NCBI GenBank assembly: GCA_002371295.1
Contig: DFGZ01000294.1
Location: 1 to 16,049, forward strand
Direction: 5' to 3'
DNA: 16,049 nucleotides
Source: Oribacterium sp. UBA3737
GTDB taxonomy: Bacteria; Bacillota_A; Clostridia; Lachnospirales; Lachnospiraceae
Both the position numbers and the translations under genes were made by a program. Under the pieces are notes generated by a model. It searched no databases and was not told the DNA's origin. It saw only the letters and a program-made list of their open reading frames with translations. Shown one piece after another: positions 1 through 8,300 of the stretch (positions are counted from its first letter, which is position 1; each line of letters begins with the position of its first letter).

Positions 1-3
1 TTG

Positions 4-21
4 ATAAAGCGGGAGCTTTAT
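4..21 (-). terminator. Possible weak terminator after the pilus locus
   Basis: A perfect 7-bp inverted repeat (ATAAAGC / GCTTTAT, 4-base loop) lies about 100 bases beyond the stop of the last sortase gene. The stem is AT-rich and only a short T-containing stretch is present on either strand, so it would be a weak, possibly bidirectional terminator. The rest of bases 22-121 shows no gene I can support. Confidence 0.3.
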
Positions 22-121
22 TTATGATGTAAGCACATAGCCCACGAGAGTGTGCGGTGGTGTCATCGTCAAATGGCAAATGCTATCGAAACTCACATCT
101 TAATTACTGTCCATATAAAAT

Positions 122-868
122 CTACGGCACGAGACGTCCTAGCATAACTGCCCTTCCGTTGGTGCTTGCATCCACACAGGTGGACATGGCGATGATTCTG
201 TCATCGGATGTAACCTCCATATCCTCATGGATATGGAGAGCATTATTCTTTACAAAGTCAATAAATTCGGAAAAACCGGCTTCTGATTGTTTATCCGCCA
301 AAATAAAAATATGGTCATCATAGGCATTCGTCTCGAGACACGCCCAAAGCTCTACCTTACAGGTCGTGTCAGGAAGATACAGTGTTCCTGTTCTGTGCTC
401 ATCGAAATATCCTTCGTTAAGGAACTCCATGATATCCCCGAACATGGCGCCGTTATCCATATGATGTCCGTAGATCAGGTTGTATCTGTCACTGAAGTCG
501 CGTTTGTTCTGGGCTGCAAGGAATATGGCTCCGGACAATGAAAATTCTCCATACAGGTCCTTATTCACATATTCCATATCATTTTCACCCTGGAGAAGAG
601 GATAATCGATGTGCGTATCATCGATGACCAGCCAGCCGAGAACATCCTGATTTATGGCCATAAGCTCCTCAAGGGTAGGATTGTCCTCTCCCGGCTGCCC
701 GGATGGCTTGAACTTAAGCAGCTCACCGTTTGGAAATGCTCCTCTGTAGACATTGTAGGTGTCCCACAGCGCATAGCCGCTGTAGCTCATAGCCACCACA
801 ACGAACATGGCAACCATAAGATTCAATATTCTGTTTCCTGCTCTTGCCACAAAAGATATAGTATCCAA
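122..868 (-). CDS. Class B sortase (second copy, last gene of the pilus locus)
   Basis: This is a 248-residue membrane-anchored cysteine transpeptidase of the sortase B family, acting on the outer face of the membrane to join sorting-motif proteins to the wall or to one another. Seen: an N-terminal transmembrane segment at about residues 14-34; the YGHHMDNG block with catalytic His135; the STC block with Cys231; and Arg239 in TNGRA, completing the His-Cys-Arg triad. The start is TTG at 868, preceded by AGAGG with 7-base spacing. It is supported because the N-terminus aligns residue for residue with the ATG-started paralogue at 2277-3029 (MDTISFVARAGNRIL against MERAATLARIGNQIL). The two proteins are clearly similar along their full length. 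It follows the minor pilin gene across a structured spacer. Inference: it either anchors the pilus base through the minor pilin's QTGD-type signal or adds a second polymerising activity. Confidence 0.93.
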   Translation of the reverse strand: MDTISFVARAGNRILNLMVAMFVVVAMSYSGYALWDTYNVYRGAFPNGELLKFKPSGQPGEDNPTLEELMAINQDVLGWLVIDDTHIDYPLLQGENDMEYVNKDLYGEFSLSGAIFLAAQNKRDFSDRYNLIYGHHMDNGAMFGDIMEFLNEGYFDEHRTGTLYLPDTTCKVELWACLETNAYDDHIFILADKQSEAGFSEFIDFVKNNALHIHEDMEVTSDDRIIAMSTCVDASTNGRAVMLGRLVP

Positions 869-918
869 ATTATTTCCTCTTTGATGTGCTTGTCAAACAT
901 TCCTGCAGCTAACTGCAA

Positions 919-1022
919 GGGCTGCCGCACTCATTCATTACAATGGGCTGATATGTTAAAGGAGCATCGACATCCTTAAATGAATGGCAATGCCCCTGTT
1001 AAAGGCGATCAGCTCGCTTTAA
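919..1022 (-). other. Structured spacer between minor pilin and second sortase
   Basis: The 201-base gap holds no gene but has strong dyad symmetry. On the transcribed strand a long imperfect stem can form over 919-995, made of GGGC/GCCC, TTGC/GCGG (two G-U pairs) and CATTCATT/AATGAATG, with a smaller TTAAGGA/TCCTTTAA hairpin inside. A second hairpin over 999-1022 pairs TTAAAG and CGA with TCG and CTTTAA. Neither is followed by a good U-tract, so these look more like RNA-processing, stability or attenuation elements than simple terminators. Bases 882-910, next to the sortase start, resemble a stretch upstream of the other sortase gene. Confidence 0.5.
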
Positions 1023-1069
1023 TATCCAAACTTTTATAGTACAGGACCTGTTCACTTCTTCAATCAGAA

Positions 1070-2263
1070 TCAGTTCATTCTTCGTCTTATGAATGCTCTG
1101 GTCCATCCTGCAAGAACTGCAATTGCAGCAAAGAAGCAAAGTGCCGAAACCATCATAAAACTGTTATCACCGGTCTGAACCGCACCTCTGGCAGCTCCAA
1201 GAACCTCTCCGACAGGGGAGTTGTTTATCATCTCACGGGTCGCACCAAGTACTTCACCGACAGGACTGTTATCGATAGCCTCTCTTACTGCACCGAGAAC
1301 ACTGCCCTCAGAAGAATCTGAAGCATTATCATATCCTGATGCTCCGGCAGATGAGCCGCCACCGGAGGATGAACCGCCGCCGGATGTGCTTCCTGAGCCT
1401 GAAGTGCCCGCCGAATAGTGATTCGTAAAGGTGATGGAATCAAGGTTCTCTGAACCCTTGGTTATGATTCTTGTAGCAACAAGCTTTCCATCAATCTTCT
1501 CTACTATTGCCTTTACCGTAAATACCGTATCATCGTATGTGAAGCCCTTTGTTCCGTCGTTTTCCTCAAGAACAGTATAAGTATAAGTTCCTTCCTTCTC
1601 GTAATAGATGTTTCCGAACTCATAGGAACCTACACCGGTCTCAATGGTCTTCTTTCCATCAGAGCTTCCCTCCATCATCGGGAATGTCCTGTCATCTGCT
1701 CTCATGGTGAAATGGAACTTCACATCATCCGGAGCTGTGCCTGAATCATTGATGACCACCTTGTTTACAGGAGGATCAATAAAGCACGGCGCATATACAT
1801 TAACGAACTCAGCAGCTTCCTGCTTCTTCGTTGAATCTTCATCTTTATAAACCTTGACTACGGAAGCCTTTAAACCACCGTTTTCATCATTCTCTACAAA
1901 TACAACAGCAGTATACACTGTTTCATCGTATACATAAGCGTCTGTACTTCCTGCTGTCTGTCTGATCTCATATCTGAAGTCTGCAGGCTTTGTAAAGGTC
2001 TTCGTGAACTCAGCCTCAACTGTTTCACCCTTTTTTGCCTTCACTGTGATCGATGTCTGATCGAACTCCTCAGCATCGTCCAGCGGTGTCATCGTTATGA
2101 TAACATCCTCCGAGGAAGCCTTCTCTCCCTCCATGGTGACCTTTACGGGAATCTTTACATCCGTTTGATAATTTGTTGCCGCAAATGCACTAATGTTAAG
2201 AAGCAAAGCAAACAACCAAAAAAGGAATGCTCCTATATAGCTTTTTCTAAATACCCTACTCAT
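1070..2263 (-). CDS. Minor (probably basal) pilin with two Spy0128-type isopeptide domains
   Basis: This is a 397-residue secreted, wall-anchored protein. A signal peptide covers about residues 1-28 (cleavage after AFA). Two FctA/Spy0128-type beta domains follow (about 32-158 and 159-284), each ending in the typical F-x-N-x-Y strand. Candidate isopeptide residues are Lys168, Glu233 and Asn281 in domain 2, and Lys41 and Asn155 in domain 1, where Gln102 occupies the usual Glu position. Next come a Ser/Gly-rich linker (about 285-310) and 16-residue repeats starting VLGA (322-337, 338-353, partial from 354). A QTGD motif (363-366), a membrane segment and an RRRMN tail close the protein. The ATG at 2263 is chosen because AGGAGG lies 9 bases upstream; a GTG at 2269 is in frame but only 3 bases from it. 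That ribosome site overlaps the stop of the preceding sortase gene, which suggests coupling. By position it matches FctB, the basal pilin of streptococcal FCT islands. Confidence 0.85.
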   Translation of the reverse strand: MSRVFRKSYIGAFLFWLFALLLNISAFAATNYQTDVKIPVKVTMEGEKASSEDVIITMTPLDDAEEFDQTSITVKAKKGETVEAEFTKTFTKPADFRYEIRQTAGSTDAYVYDETVYTAVVFVENDENGGLKASVVKVYKDEDSTKKQEAAEFVNVYAPCFIDPPVNKVVINDSGTAPDDVKFHFTMRADDRTFPMMEGSSDGKKTIETGVGSYEFGNIYYEKEGTYTYTVLEENDGTKGFTYDDTVFTVKAIVEKIDGKLVATRIITKGSENLDSITFTNHYSAGTSGSGSTSGGGSSSGGGSSAGASGYDNASDSSEGSVLGAVREAIDNSPVGEVLGATREMINNSPVGEVLGAARGAVQTGDNSFMMVSALCFFAAIAVLAGWTRAFIRRRMN

Positions 2264-2276
2264 CTTCACGAGCCTC

Positions 2277-3029
2277 CTAACCAGTTTGCTCTGTTGTAAC
2301 GATACGGCCTAAAACAACCGCACGACCATTCGTTGCTGCATCGACACAAGTCGATAAACTGATAATTCTATCCTCTGCTGTCACACCTATATCCCTGTAA
2401 TGTGTAGCAGCTTCTTTCACATAATCCTGAAATGCCCCCATATCCGAATTGTTCTTTGTGATATCGTAGATGAAACTCTGGTATGCATCACACTCAACTA
2501 TAGCATACAGCTCGATATCATAAGTTCTATCCGGAAGGAACAGCTTTCCGGTCCGGTGTTTGTCAAAGTAATCCTCAGCAATGAACTCCATGACGTCACC
2601 AAACATACCGCCATTGTCCATATGATGTCCGTATACAAGATTATAAGGATCACTGAAATCCGGCTTATTGTAAGCCGATACAAAGATCGCTCCGGAAAGT
2701 GAGAACTCACCGTAAACGTCCTTGTTGACATACTCCATGTCATCCTGCCCCTGAAGTACAGGATAGTCGATATGAGTATCGTCTATGGTTAACCATGCCT
2801 TAACATCTTTGTTAATGGCTCTTAATTCTTCAAATGTGGGAGCATTGGAAGCTCCACCCATACCCGGTTTTAACTTCAGAAGGTCACTTGACACGAATGC
2901 GCCGCTGTAGGTGACATAAACATCCCAAAGAGAATAACCGCCATACGCAAGCATCGACAATATCATGATTGAAGCTATAAATCCAAGTATCTGATTGCCG
3001 ATCCTGGCCAATGTTGCCGCTCTCTCCAT
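2277..3029 (-). CDS. Class B sortase (pilus polymerase candidate)
   Basis: This is a 250-residue sortase B family transpeptidase. It has a membrane segment at about residues 14-34, catalytic His135 in YGHHMDNG, Cys228 in LSTC and Arg236 in TNGRA. A GGGGAGG ribosome site lies 4 bases before the ATG. The gene lies directly after the major pilin gene and before the minor pilin gene, the place held in FCT-2/FCT-3 streptococcal islands by the class B enzyme that polymerises FctA. Inference: this enzyme cleaves the PTG motifs of the major pilin and adhesin and links subunits. It is strongly similar to the second sortase, with the best conserved stretch at about residues 84-148 in both. It lacks a wall-sorting signal and is probably held by its N-terminal anchor, as is usual for the class. 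Confidence 0.94.
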   Translation of the reverse strand: MERAATLARIGNQILGFIASIMILSMLAYGGYSLWDVYVTYSGAFVSSDLLKLKPGMGGASNAPTFEELRAINKDVKAWLTIDDTHIDYPVLQGQDDMEYVNKDVYGEFSLSGAIFVSAYNKPDFSDPYNLVYGHHMDNGGMFGDVMEFIAEDYFDKHRTGKLFLPDRTYDIELYAIVECDAYQSFIYDITKNNSDMGAFQDYVKEAATHYRDIGVTAEDRIISLSTCVDAATNGRAVVLGRIVTTEQTG

Positions 3030-3066
3030 CGGACCTCCCCTGAAATTTTGATATACAGATTATTTT

Positions 3067-3158
3067 TTCGGTGAAGCATGTCCCTTATGATGTGAGTGTC
3101 AAAAATATTTGCCGCTCACTAATGCCCTTGGCATCATATCATAGGATGCTTCACCGAA
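3067..3158 (-). other. Long intercistronic hairpin between major pilin and sortase
   Basis: A perfect 13-bp inverted repeat (TTCGGTGAAGCAT at 3067-3079, its complement at 3146-3158) encloses 66 bases. Inside it, TATGATG/CATCATA and GTGAG/CTCAC can pair in nested order and extend the stem. On the transcribed strand it is followed by A-rich sequence and not by a U-tract, so it is not a classical terminator. Its place after a gene for an abundant structural subunit and before a catalytic enzyme fits a 3'-end stabiliser or processing site that lowers sortase output relative to pilin. That role is inference. Confidence 0.55.
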
Positions 3159-3197
3159 TACTGCAAATTAAATTTCTGTAATACGCTAAGCTACAGA

Positions 3198-4355
3198 TTA
3201 GTCCTCAAAAGACTCTTTCTTGCGAAGGAATGTAAATGCTGCACCGCCTGCAAGAGCTACCATAAGAGCATAAGGAGCGATGTCCATAGCTACACCTGTA
3301 GGAGTTACAGCATTACGGTTGTTAGTAAATTCAATCACCTCATTAGCAACTTTATCTGAAAGATCACCTGATACAACATTTTTTGTTATTGTACTGTTTT
3401 CCTGAGAAATTGCATTAACTGTTGCGTTTTCGTCGTTAACCTTTGCGCTTACTGTGTATCCATCATTAGTATTAAGACTCTCAGTAATAGAATAAGCTGT
3501 TGTATCCGGAAGACCTGTAATTACGAATTTACCATCGTCAGCAAGCTTGATACCTGTAATGTTTGCCTCTCCATTAGCATCAAATTCAACAGGAACATCA
3601 GTGTTGTTCTTCTTTGCAGTTATTGTTGCGCTCTTTGGTCCACCTGTAAGTGCAATAGTGAAATCAAACTCCTTGGTAAGCTCACCCATTGAACCTGTTA
3701 CCTGCTTCTCAAGTGTAAGATCATAAGTTGTGTAGGTGTTCTTAAAACCTGTTGTCTTAGCTGTATAAGTTGCTTTATCTCTGTTCTTTGCAGGTGCATC
3801 AGTACTGTTTGAAAGAACAGAATACTTAATCTCCAACTTGTTCTGACTATTTCTTTCTACATATACATCAAGAGTCTTTGATGCCTTGTTATCATTTGTG
3901 ATTGTATTGGGATCATTTGTGATTGCTGTGTTATCAGATGCCTCAGTAACTGTGTATCTGTAGATACCAGGCTCTGTGAATGGAAGTGTATTTCCGAATG
4001 TACCTGTAATTGTCTGTGTTAAAGCAGCATTTGTATCATATACAGCAGAAGTAAATCTTAATGTTTCAACACCTACACCTGCTTTGATCTCAGGTGTGTC
4101 AGCTGTTGCTGCTACTGCTGCGCCGGCTTCTGCTGTAAATGTAATTGTTGCTGTAGGTGTAGGTGCATTTGAATCAGTCTTTGTAAGAATCTTCTTGAAT
4201 GCTATCTCTCCTTCATAAACTGTCTGCTCTGCTGCTCCTGTTTCTACTGTTGTTCCAGTTGTTCCTTCATTGTCAGCGAAAGCTCCGAAGCTCATTGATA
4301 CAGCAAGCATACCTGTCATAACAAGTGTTGCAAGTTTGTTTACATTCCTTCTCAT
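3198..4355 (-). CDS. Major pilin, two-domain Spy0128/FctA-like backbone subunit
   Basis: This 385-residue protein is the likely repeating subunit of the pilus shaft. A signal peptide (about 1-27, cleavage after AFA) is followed by two beta domains. Domain 1 (about 48-210) has candidate isopeptide residues Lys54/55 (FKKIL), Glu138 (YTVTE) and Asn206 (FKNTY). Domain 2 (about 212-348) has Lys217 (LEKQV), Glu292 (YSITE) and Asn345 (FTNNR). These are the Lys-Glu-Asn arrangements known from Spy0128, where intramolecular bonds stiffen the shaft. The sorting signal is VTPTG (350-354), then a hydrophobic segment and the tail RKKESFED. Domain 1 is rich in Ala and Thr. The ATG at 4355 is preferred because GAGAGGG lies 9 bases upstream; an in-frame start at 4424 would add 23 residues before the signal peptide. 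The 106-base gap to the SipA gene has no convincing promoter. Confidence 0.92.
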   Translation of the reverse strand: MRRNVNKLATLVMTGMLAVSMSFGAFADNEGTTGTTVETGAAEQTVYEGEIAFKKILTKTDSNAPTPTATITFTAEAGAAVAATADTPEIKAGVGVETLRFTSAVYDTNAALTQTITGTFGNTLPFTEPGIYRYTVTEASDNTAITNDPNTITNDNKASKTLDVYVERNSQNKLEIKYSVLSNSTDAPAKNRDKATYTAKTTGFKNTYTTYDLTLEKQVTGSMGELTKEFDFTIALTGGPKSATITAKKNNTDVPVEFDANGEANITGIKLADDGKFVITGLPDTTAYSITESLNTNDGYTVSAKVNDENATVNAISQENSTITKNVVSGDLSDKVANEVIEFTNNRNAVTPTGVAMDIAPYALMVALAGGAAFTFLRKKESFED

Positions 4356-4461
4356 AATTAATTGCCCTCTCTTAATAAAAACTACTCTTTTACCTTTTTT
4401 ATATTCAAATAAGCACCCGCACAAGATACTTGATTTGATCAGATTATTCCGGATACAGGTC

Positions 4462-5061
4462 TTACAGATTCGATCTTCTTATGATCGTGATGACCTTACC
4501 CTCTATTTCATTTTTCTTTACAGCACCGAAATAACGGCTGTCCCTGGCACCGTTTCTGTAATCGCAGAGGATGAAATATTCATCCTCCTGCAGCTTTAAC
4601 GGGTATTCAACATAATCCTCATATTTAGGAGTGCTGTAAAAGATATCACTTTCGATCATGGTACTATCATTGATCTTAAGTGTTGAATCATCGGTTACTT
4701 CAACTTTGTCTCCGCCCTTTGCCACAACTCTTCCTGTGTAGGTTTTTCCATCCTTGGTAAAAACCACCACATCATCGGAATTGATTCGTGTCTCAAGTCT
4801 GTAGAAAAGCATCAGGTCTCCTGCACTGATTCTTGGTTTCATATCGTCATTGGCCATAGGCTTTAGTCCGAAGATCACGAAGAACATTATGTACATCATG
4901 ATGATCATGACTGTAAGTCTGGAGAAAAAGGAACTGATGTCATTTATCTGGCTGAGTCTTTTACGTCTCCTCCTGATAGCTTCATCAACAACTGTTCCCT
5001 TTTTTCCTGCGGCCGCTGACTTCCGGGAACTGTCGCCATGAGCACCTTTTACTTCACTCAT
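4462..5061 (-). CDS. sipA: SipA-like signal peptidase homologue lacking the catalytic dyad
   Basis: This is a 199-residue type I signal peptidase fold protein. A basic cytoplasmic N-terminus (about 1-47) precedes one transmembrane segment (about 48-66) and the extracellular domain. The box with the catalytic serine normally reads S-M-x-P, but here it is D-M-K-P, with Asp73 in the serine position. The box with the general-base lysine normally reads K-R-V; here it is G-R-V with Gly110. The structural box near 166-179 (C-D-Y-R-N-G-A-R-D-S-R-Y-F-G) is preserved. The same Ser-to-Asp and Lys-to-Gly changes are, as I recall, known from SipA of Streptococcus pyogenes pilus islands, where the protein is needed for pilus polymerisation without classical peptidase activity. 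The start overlaps the upstream stop (ATGA), with GGAGG 6 bases before it. Probable role: assembly factor acting with the sortase on the major pilin encoded next. Confidence 0.9.
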   Translation of the reverse strand: MSEVKGAHGDSSRKSAAAGKKGTVVDEAIRRRRKRLSQINDISSFFSRLTVMIIMMYIMFFVIFGLKPMANDDMKPRISAGDLMLFYRLETRINSDDVVVFTKDGKTYTGRVVAKGGDKVEVTDDSTLKINDSTMIESDIFYSTPKYEDYVEYPLKLQEDEYFILCDYRNGARDSRYFGAVKKNEIEGKVITIIRRSNL

Positions 5062-5297
5062 AGCCGTCCTCCGTTTACTGTATTCAGTTTTTCTTTCAAT
5101 GCCTTTATTTCCTGATCACGTTCCTCGAGAAGCGTCCGGTACTTAACCTCCTGAGCATCAAATACTGATTTGTATTCGTTGTTCAGGTCATCAATTTTTT
5201 TCCAGACACTGTTCTCCGAAACCCCTCCGAAGAGGGATTTCCGGAACTTCATCTTTTCAATAAAGTCAGCTATATCTTCAAATGTTCTCGATGCCAT
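5058..5297 (-). CDS. Small coiled-coil protein of the pilus operon, faintly DivIVA/GpsB-like
   Basis: This 79-residue protein has no signal peptide or membrane segment, so it is probably cytoplasmic. It has a short N-terminal part (about 1-18), a block at about 17-42 (KFRKSLFGGVSEN, then VWKKIDDLNNEY) and a charged, heptad-like helix (about 43-72). The F-x-x-x-x-x-G-x-x-E-x-x-V pattern followed by a coiled coil recalls the membrane-binding N-terminus of DivIVA/GpsB proteins, but this is judged by eye and uncertain. The ATG at 5297 is chosen because AGAGG lies 9 bases upstream; a TTG at 5321, overlapping the adhesin stop, would add 8 basic residues. Its stop overlaps the SipA start, so it belongs to the operon. 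Streptococcal FCT islands have no counterpart I know of. A role in placing the assembly machinery is speculative. Confidence 0.8.
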   Translation of the reverse strand: MASRTFEDIADFIEKMKFRKSLFGGVSENSVWKKIDDLNNEYKSVFDAQEVKYRTLLEERDQEIKALKEKLNTVNGGRL

Positions 5298-5317
5298 TTT
5301 CTTCCGCCTCTTATTAA

Positions 5318-8300
5318 TCAATCCTCAAACATACGACGTCTTCTGAAATCAAATGCAAGGAAACCAAGAGCACCGATTCCGGCAATCGCTATCGCGATGA
5401 ATGGAAGCATGTTGTCATAAAAACCGGTAGGAATCAAAGCATTAAGCGTATTTACAAAATTGATCGTGTTGACACTGCTAAGCTCAAGCACATCTGTTAT
5501 ATTGGTCGCTTCATTTCCTTTAAGCATCTTTAAAAGACTCTTGCTTCCATCGTCCCATTTAGTCTCATACTCCGCATAAGGCATTCCGTCTTTTACCTCA
5601 ACGATCTGATAGCTTACACCAGCCGGTAAATTGATAGAAACAGACTTTGGCTGATCGACGAAGTCAGGTTTTATAGTGAATCTGTATGCACCATCCTTCT
5701 GAGGAACCAATTTGATGCCTGATTTCTTATTTTCATCAAAGTTAAGACTTACGATATCATCATCAGTATAAGCTTCAAGCTCAGATTTCTTTGTGATTTC
5801 ATCAACCTTATTCCTGAAAAGATAAAGATCAAATGTTGTTTCCTGAGCCACCGCCATGTTTCCTGTGTAGGTATTGGAAACTGTCAGAGTTTCAAACTTA
5901 AGCTCATTATAAGCTTTAAGCTTTCCTGCATTATCCTCAACCATGCTTTCCATGGCTTCGATGGCTTCGATGTTCTTGCCGTCTTCACTGAAAGTGAAGG
6001 TTACATTGGTAAGTTCACCGTCCACAAGCATCGGATGATAAATCTTTTCCAAAAGTTCAAACTTATCGCTATGACTCTTCTCGGTGAAGGTGTACTTATG
6101 TCCTTCTCCTAATAAGTAATACTCCTTGTTTGCTTTATCCTTAATGGTTTTAATGGTTTTATTACCTTTCAGCTCCGGATGCTTCTCCTTGCCGTTTGCA
6201 TCATAAACACTGACTAATGTTCCGGGTGCAAGAGTGATTGTGGCTCCCTTCCATGTAACGGTGTTGTTTGTCGCATCCTTAACATCATTTTCAGATGAAG
6301 CAATTTTAATAGTCTTATATTTTGAATCGTCCTTATACAAGGTAAGAACAACCGGCTCCTTGTCAATATAAGCCTCCTGTGTCTTTATTTCAGTCATCTT
6401 CCAGATCTTTTCGACCTGAACATCCGCAGTGGTTAAATCGATCTCACCGGATTTAAGATCAATCGGTGTTTGCTCCTCTAACTTTGGGGTCTTTCCAGTC
6501 TCCTCTATAAGTTTTGAATACTTAACCTTTGCGTATGTGTTTGTCGCATATTTTGAAGCGCCTTTTCCTTCAGCATAATCATCATAAACCTTCTGATCCG
6601 GCCATACCAAAAAACTCAATGAGTATGTGGCTCCTTCCAGAAGTTTATGATTTTTACCTTCTCCTCCTATATGCCAGTCAACTGAAGAAGTTCCATTATC
6701 TGACTTCACATAAGTTGCAGGACATTTTTTGATAGCTTCAAGCTCTTCCTCTAATGTATTGCCATTCTTGTCTACAACACTGTATGTAAAACCTGACGTT
6801 GTACCTGAAACCTGTGTTGAAAGTGCTGAATGTGTAAGGCTTGTAATTCCATCAGTGATATCAACCTCTGCATAAGACAGATTGCCCTTGATTACTTTGA
6901 CTATTTCCTTAAATGTACTGTTTATGGCATCCTGATCTGCAGCGGTACGGTAAAAACTTCCATTGTTATTTACCAGATTCTGCATATTTCCAGCATCACC
7001 GAAAATATTGATGGCATAAAGCTGCTTATTATGATTTATGAGATCATCAGCTGCAGCTTCTGCTGCTTTCAGGCACATACCATTAGGATCATAATTTCCT
7101 CCACCTCGATAACCTTCACCTATTTGAGGGTCACTATAGTAACCATCAGCATTAATTCTGTATGTCGGATTACCATCTGATACAAAAACCACATACTCAG
7201 GATCAGAATCATCAAAGTTATATTTATTTGCCTCTATCAAAGCAGCTTCCCAGTTTGTTCCTCCTTCTACTGTTTTACTGCTCTTAGAATTCAAGTTTTT
7301 AATTACTTTTTTTAATGTATCAGCATCGCTATACTTTCCTGAAGGCTTATCAGCCTTACCTCCAAATGTAATAAGTCCTATCTCAACTTTCTTTTTACCA
7401 TCAGTATTGTTAGCGAACAATTCATCGATCAGATGACATACAGATACTTTAGCTGCATCAAGTCTTTTAATATTACTCTTCTCATCATATCTTTCACCGG
7501 TATATTTTTCTTTACCTCTGATTTTTATATATTTTCCGTCAACATATTTGTAAGCACCATTTGCTGCAAATGCATATCCTTTACTACCTGACTCTTCATC
7601 CATACTGCTGGACAGATCAAAAAGGATCAAAACATCTGCATTTACATCAGCTGTTACAGACTTAGCTTGTCCTGTAACACTAAGTGTAAGCGTATATGTT
7701 CCGTCACCGTTATCCTGAAGATTCTTATCGCTATCTATGGCATTTAATTCACCGATATCCGGAAGTGTGCTATCAGAATAAGGGGTCTTCTCATAGACTA
7801 GATAAATCTCATCCTCTATTGTTTCATACACATAATCATATCTTTCATTCTCATAAGGTAAGAAGTCATAGTAATAATGGTCCCAGTCTTCTGCTCTTCC
7901 TTGGTACGTGAATAACTGCTTATCATCGCCTGTGTTACCGTCTACTTGTTTCATCCCCCAATTATAATCAACCATATAATAATAGGTTTTACCCTTTGAT
8001 TTATATGTATATAAATTCGAAGAATCTCCGTCGTAATAATACAATCTTTGACCATTGGAAGCGTACTCACCTTTATCTACTTTTTTAAAGCCGTAGGTGT
8101 TACTAGCAACCACATCTGCGTCATTTTTATAATTCACTGTGTTCCTGGAAGAATCCACAGTTGTTGTTATATCTGTTATAGTCTTTCCATCATATCCATT
8201 AAGATGCGCACCCTTATACTCATAACCCGTTATTCCACCCTGAACATCAGAAAGCTTAACATCATCATAATAAGTAAATGAATTATAGCCAGAACCCTCT

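Noticed and set aside
882..910. TTGACA in the motif upstream of both sortases taken as a -35 box
   Set aside because: No matching -10 box lies 16-18 bases downstream in either copy, and for the second sortase the start of transcription would fall inside the gene.
4356..4461. Possible internal promoter before the major pilin
   Set aside because: TTGTGC and TATAAA are present but spaced by only 15 bases, so I do not claim it.
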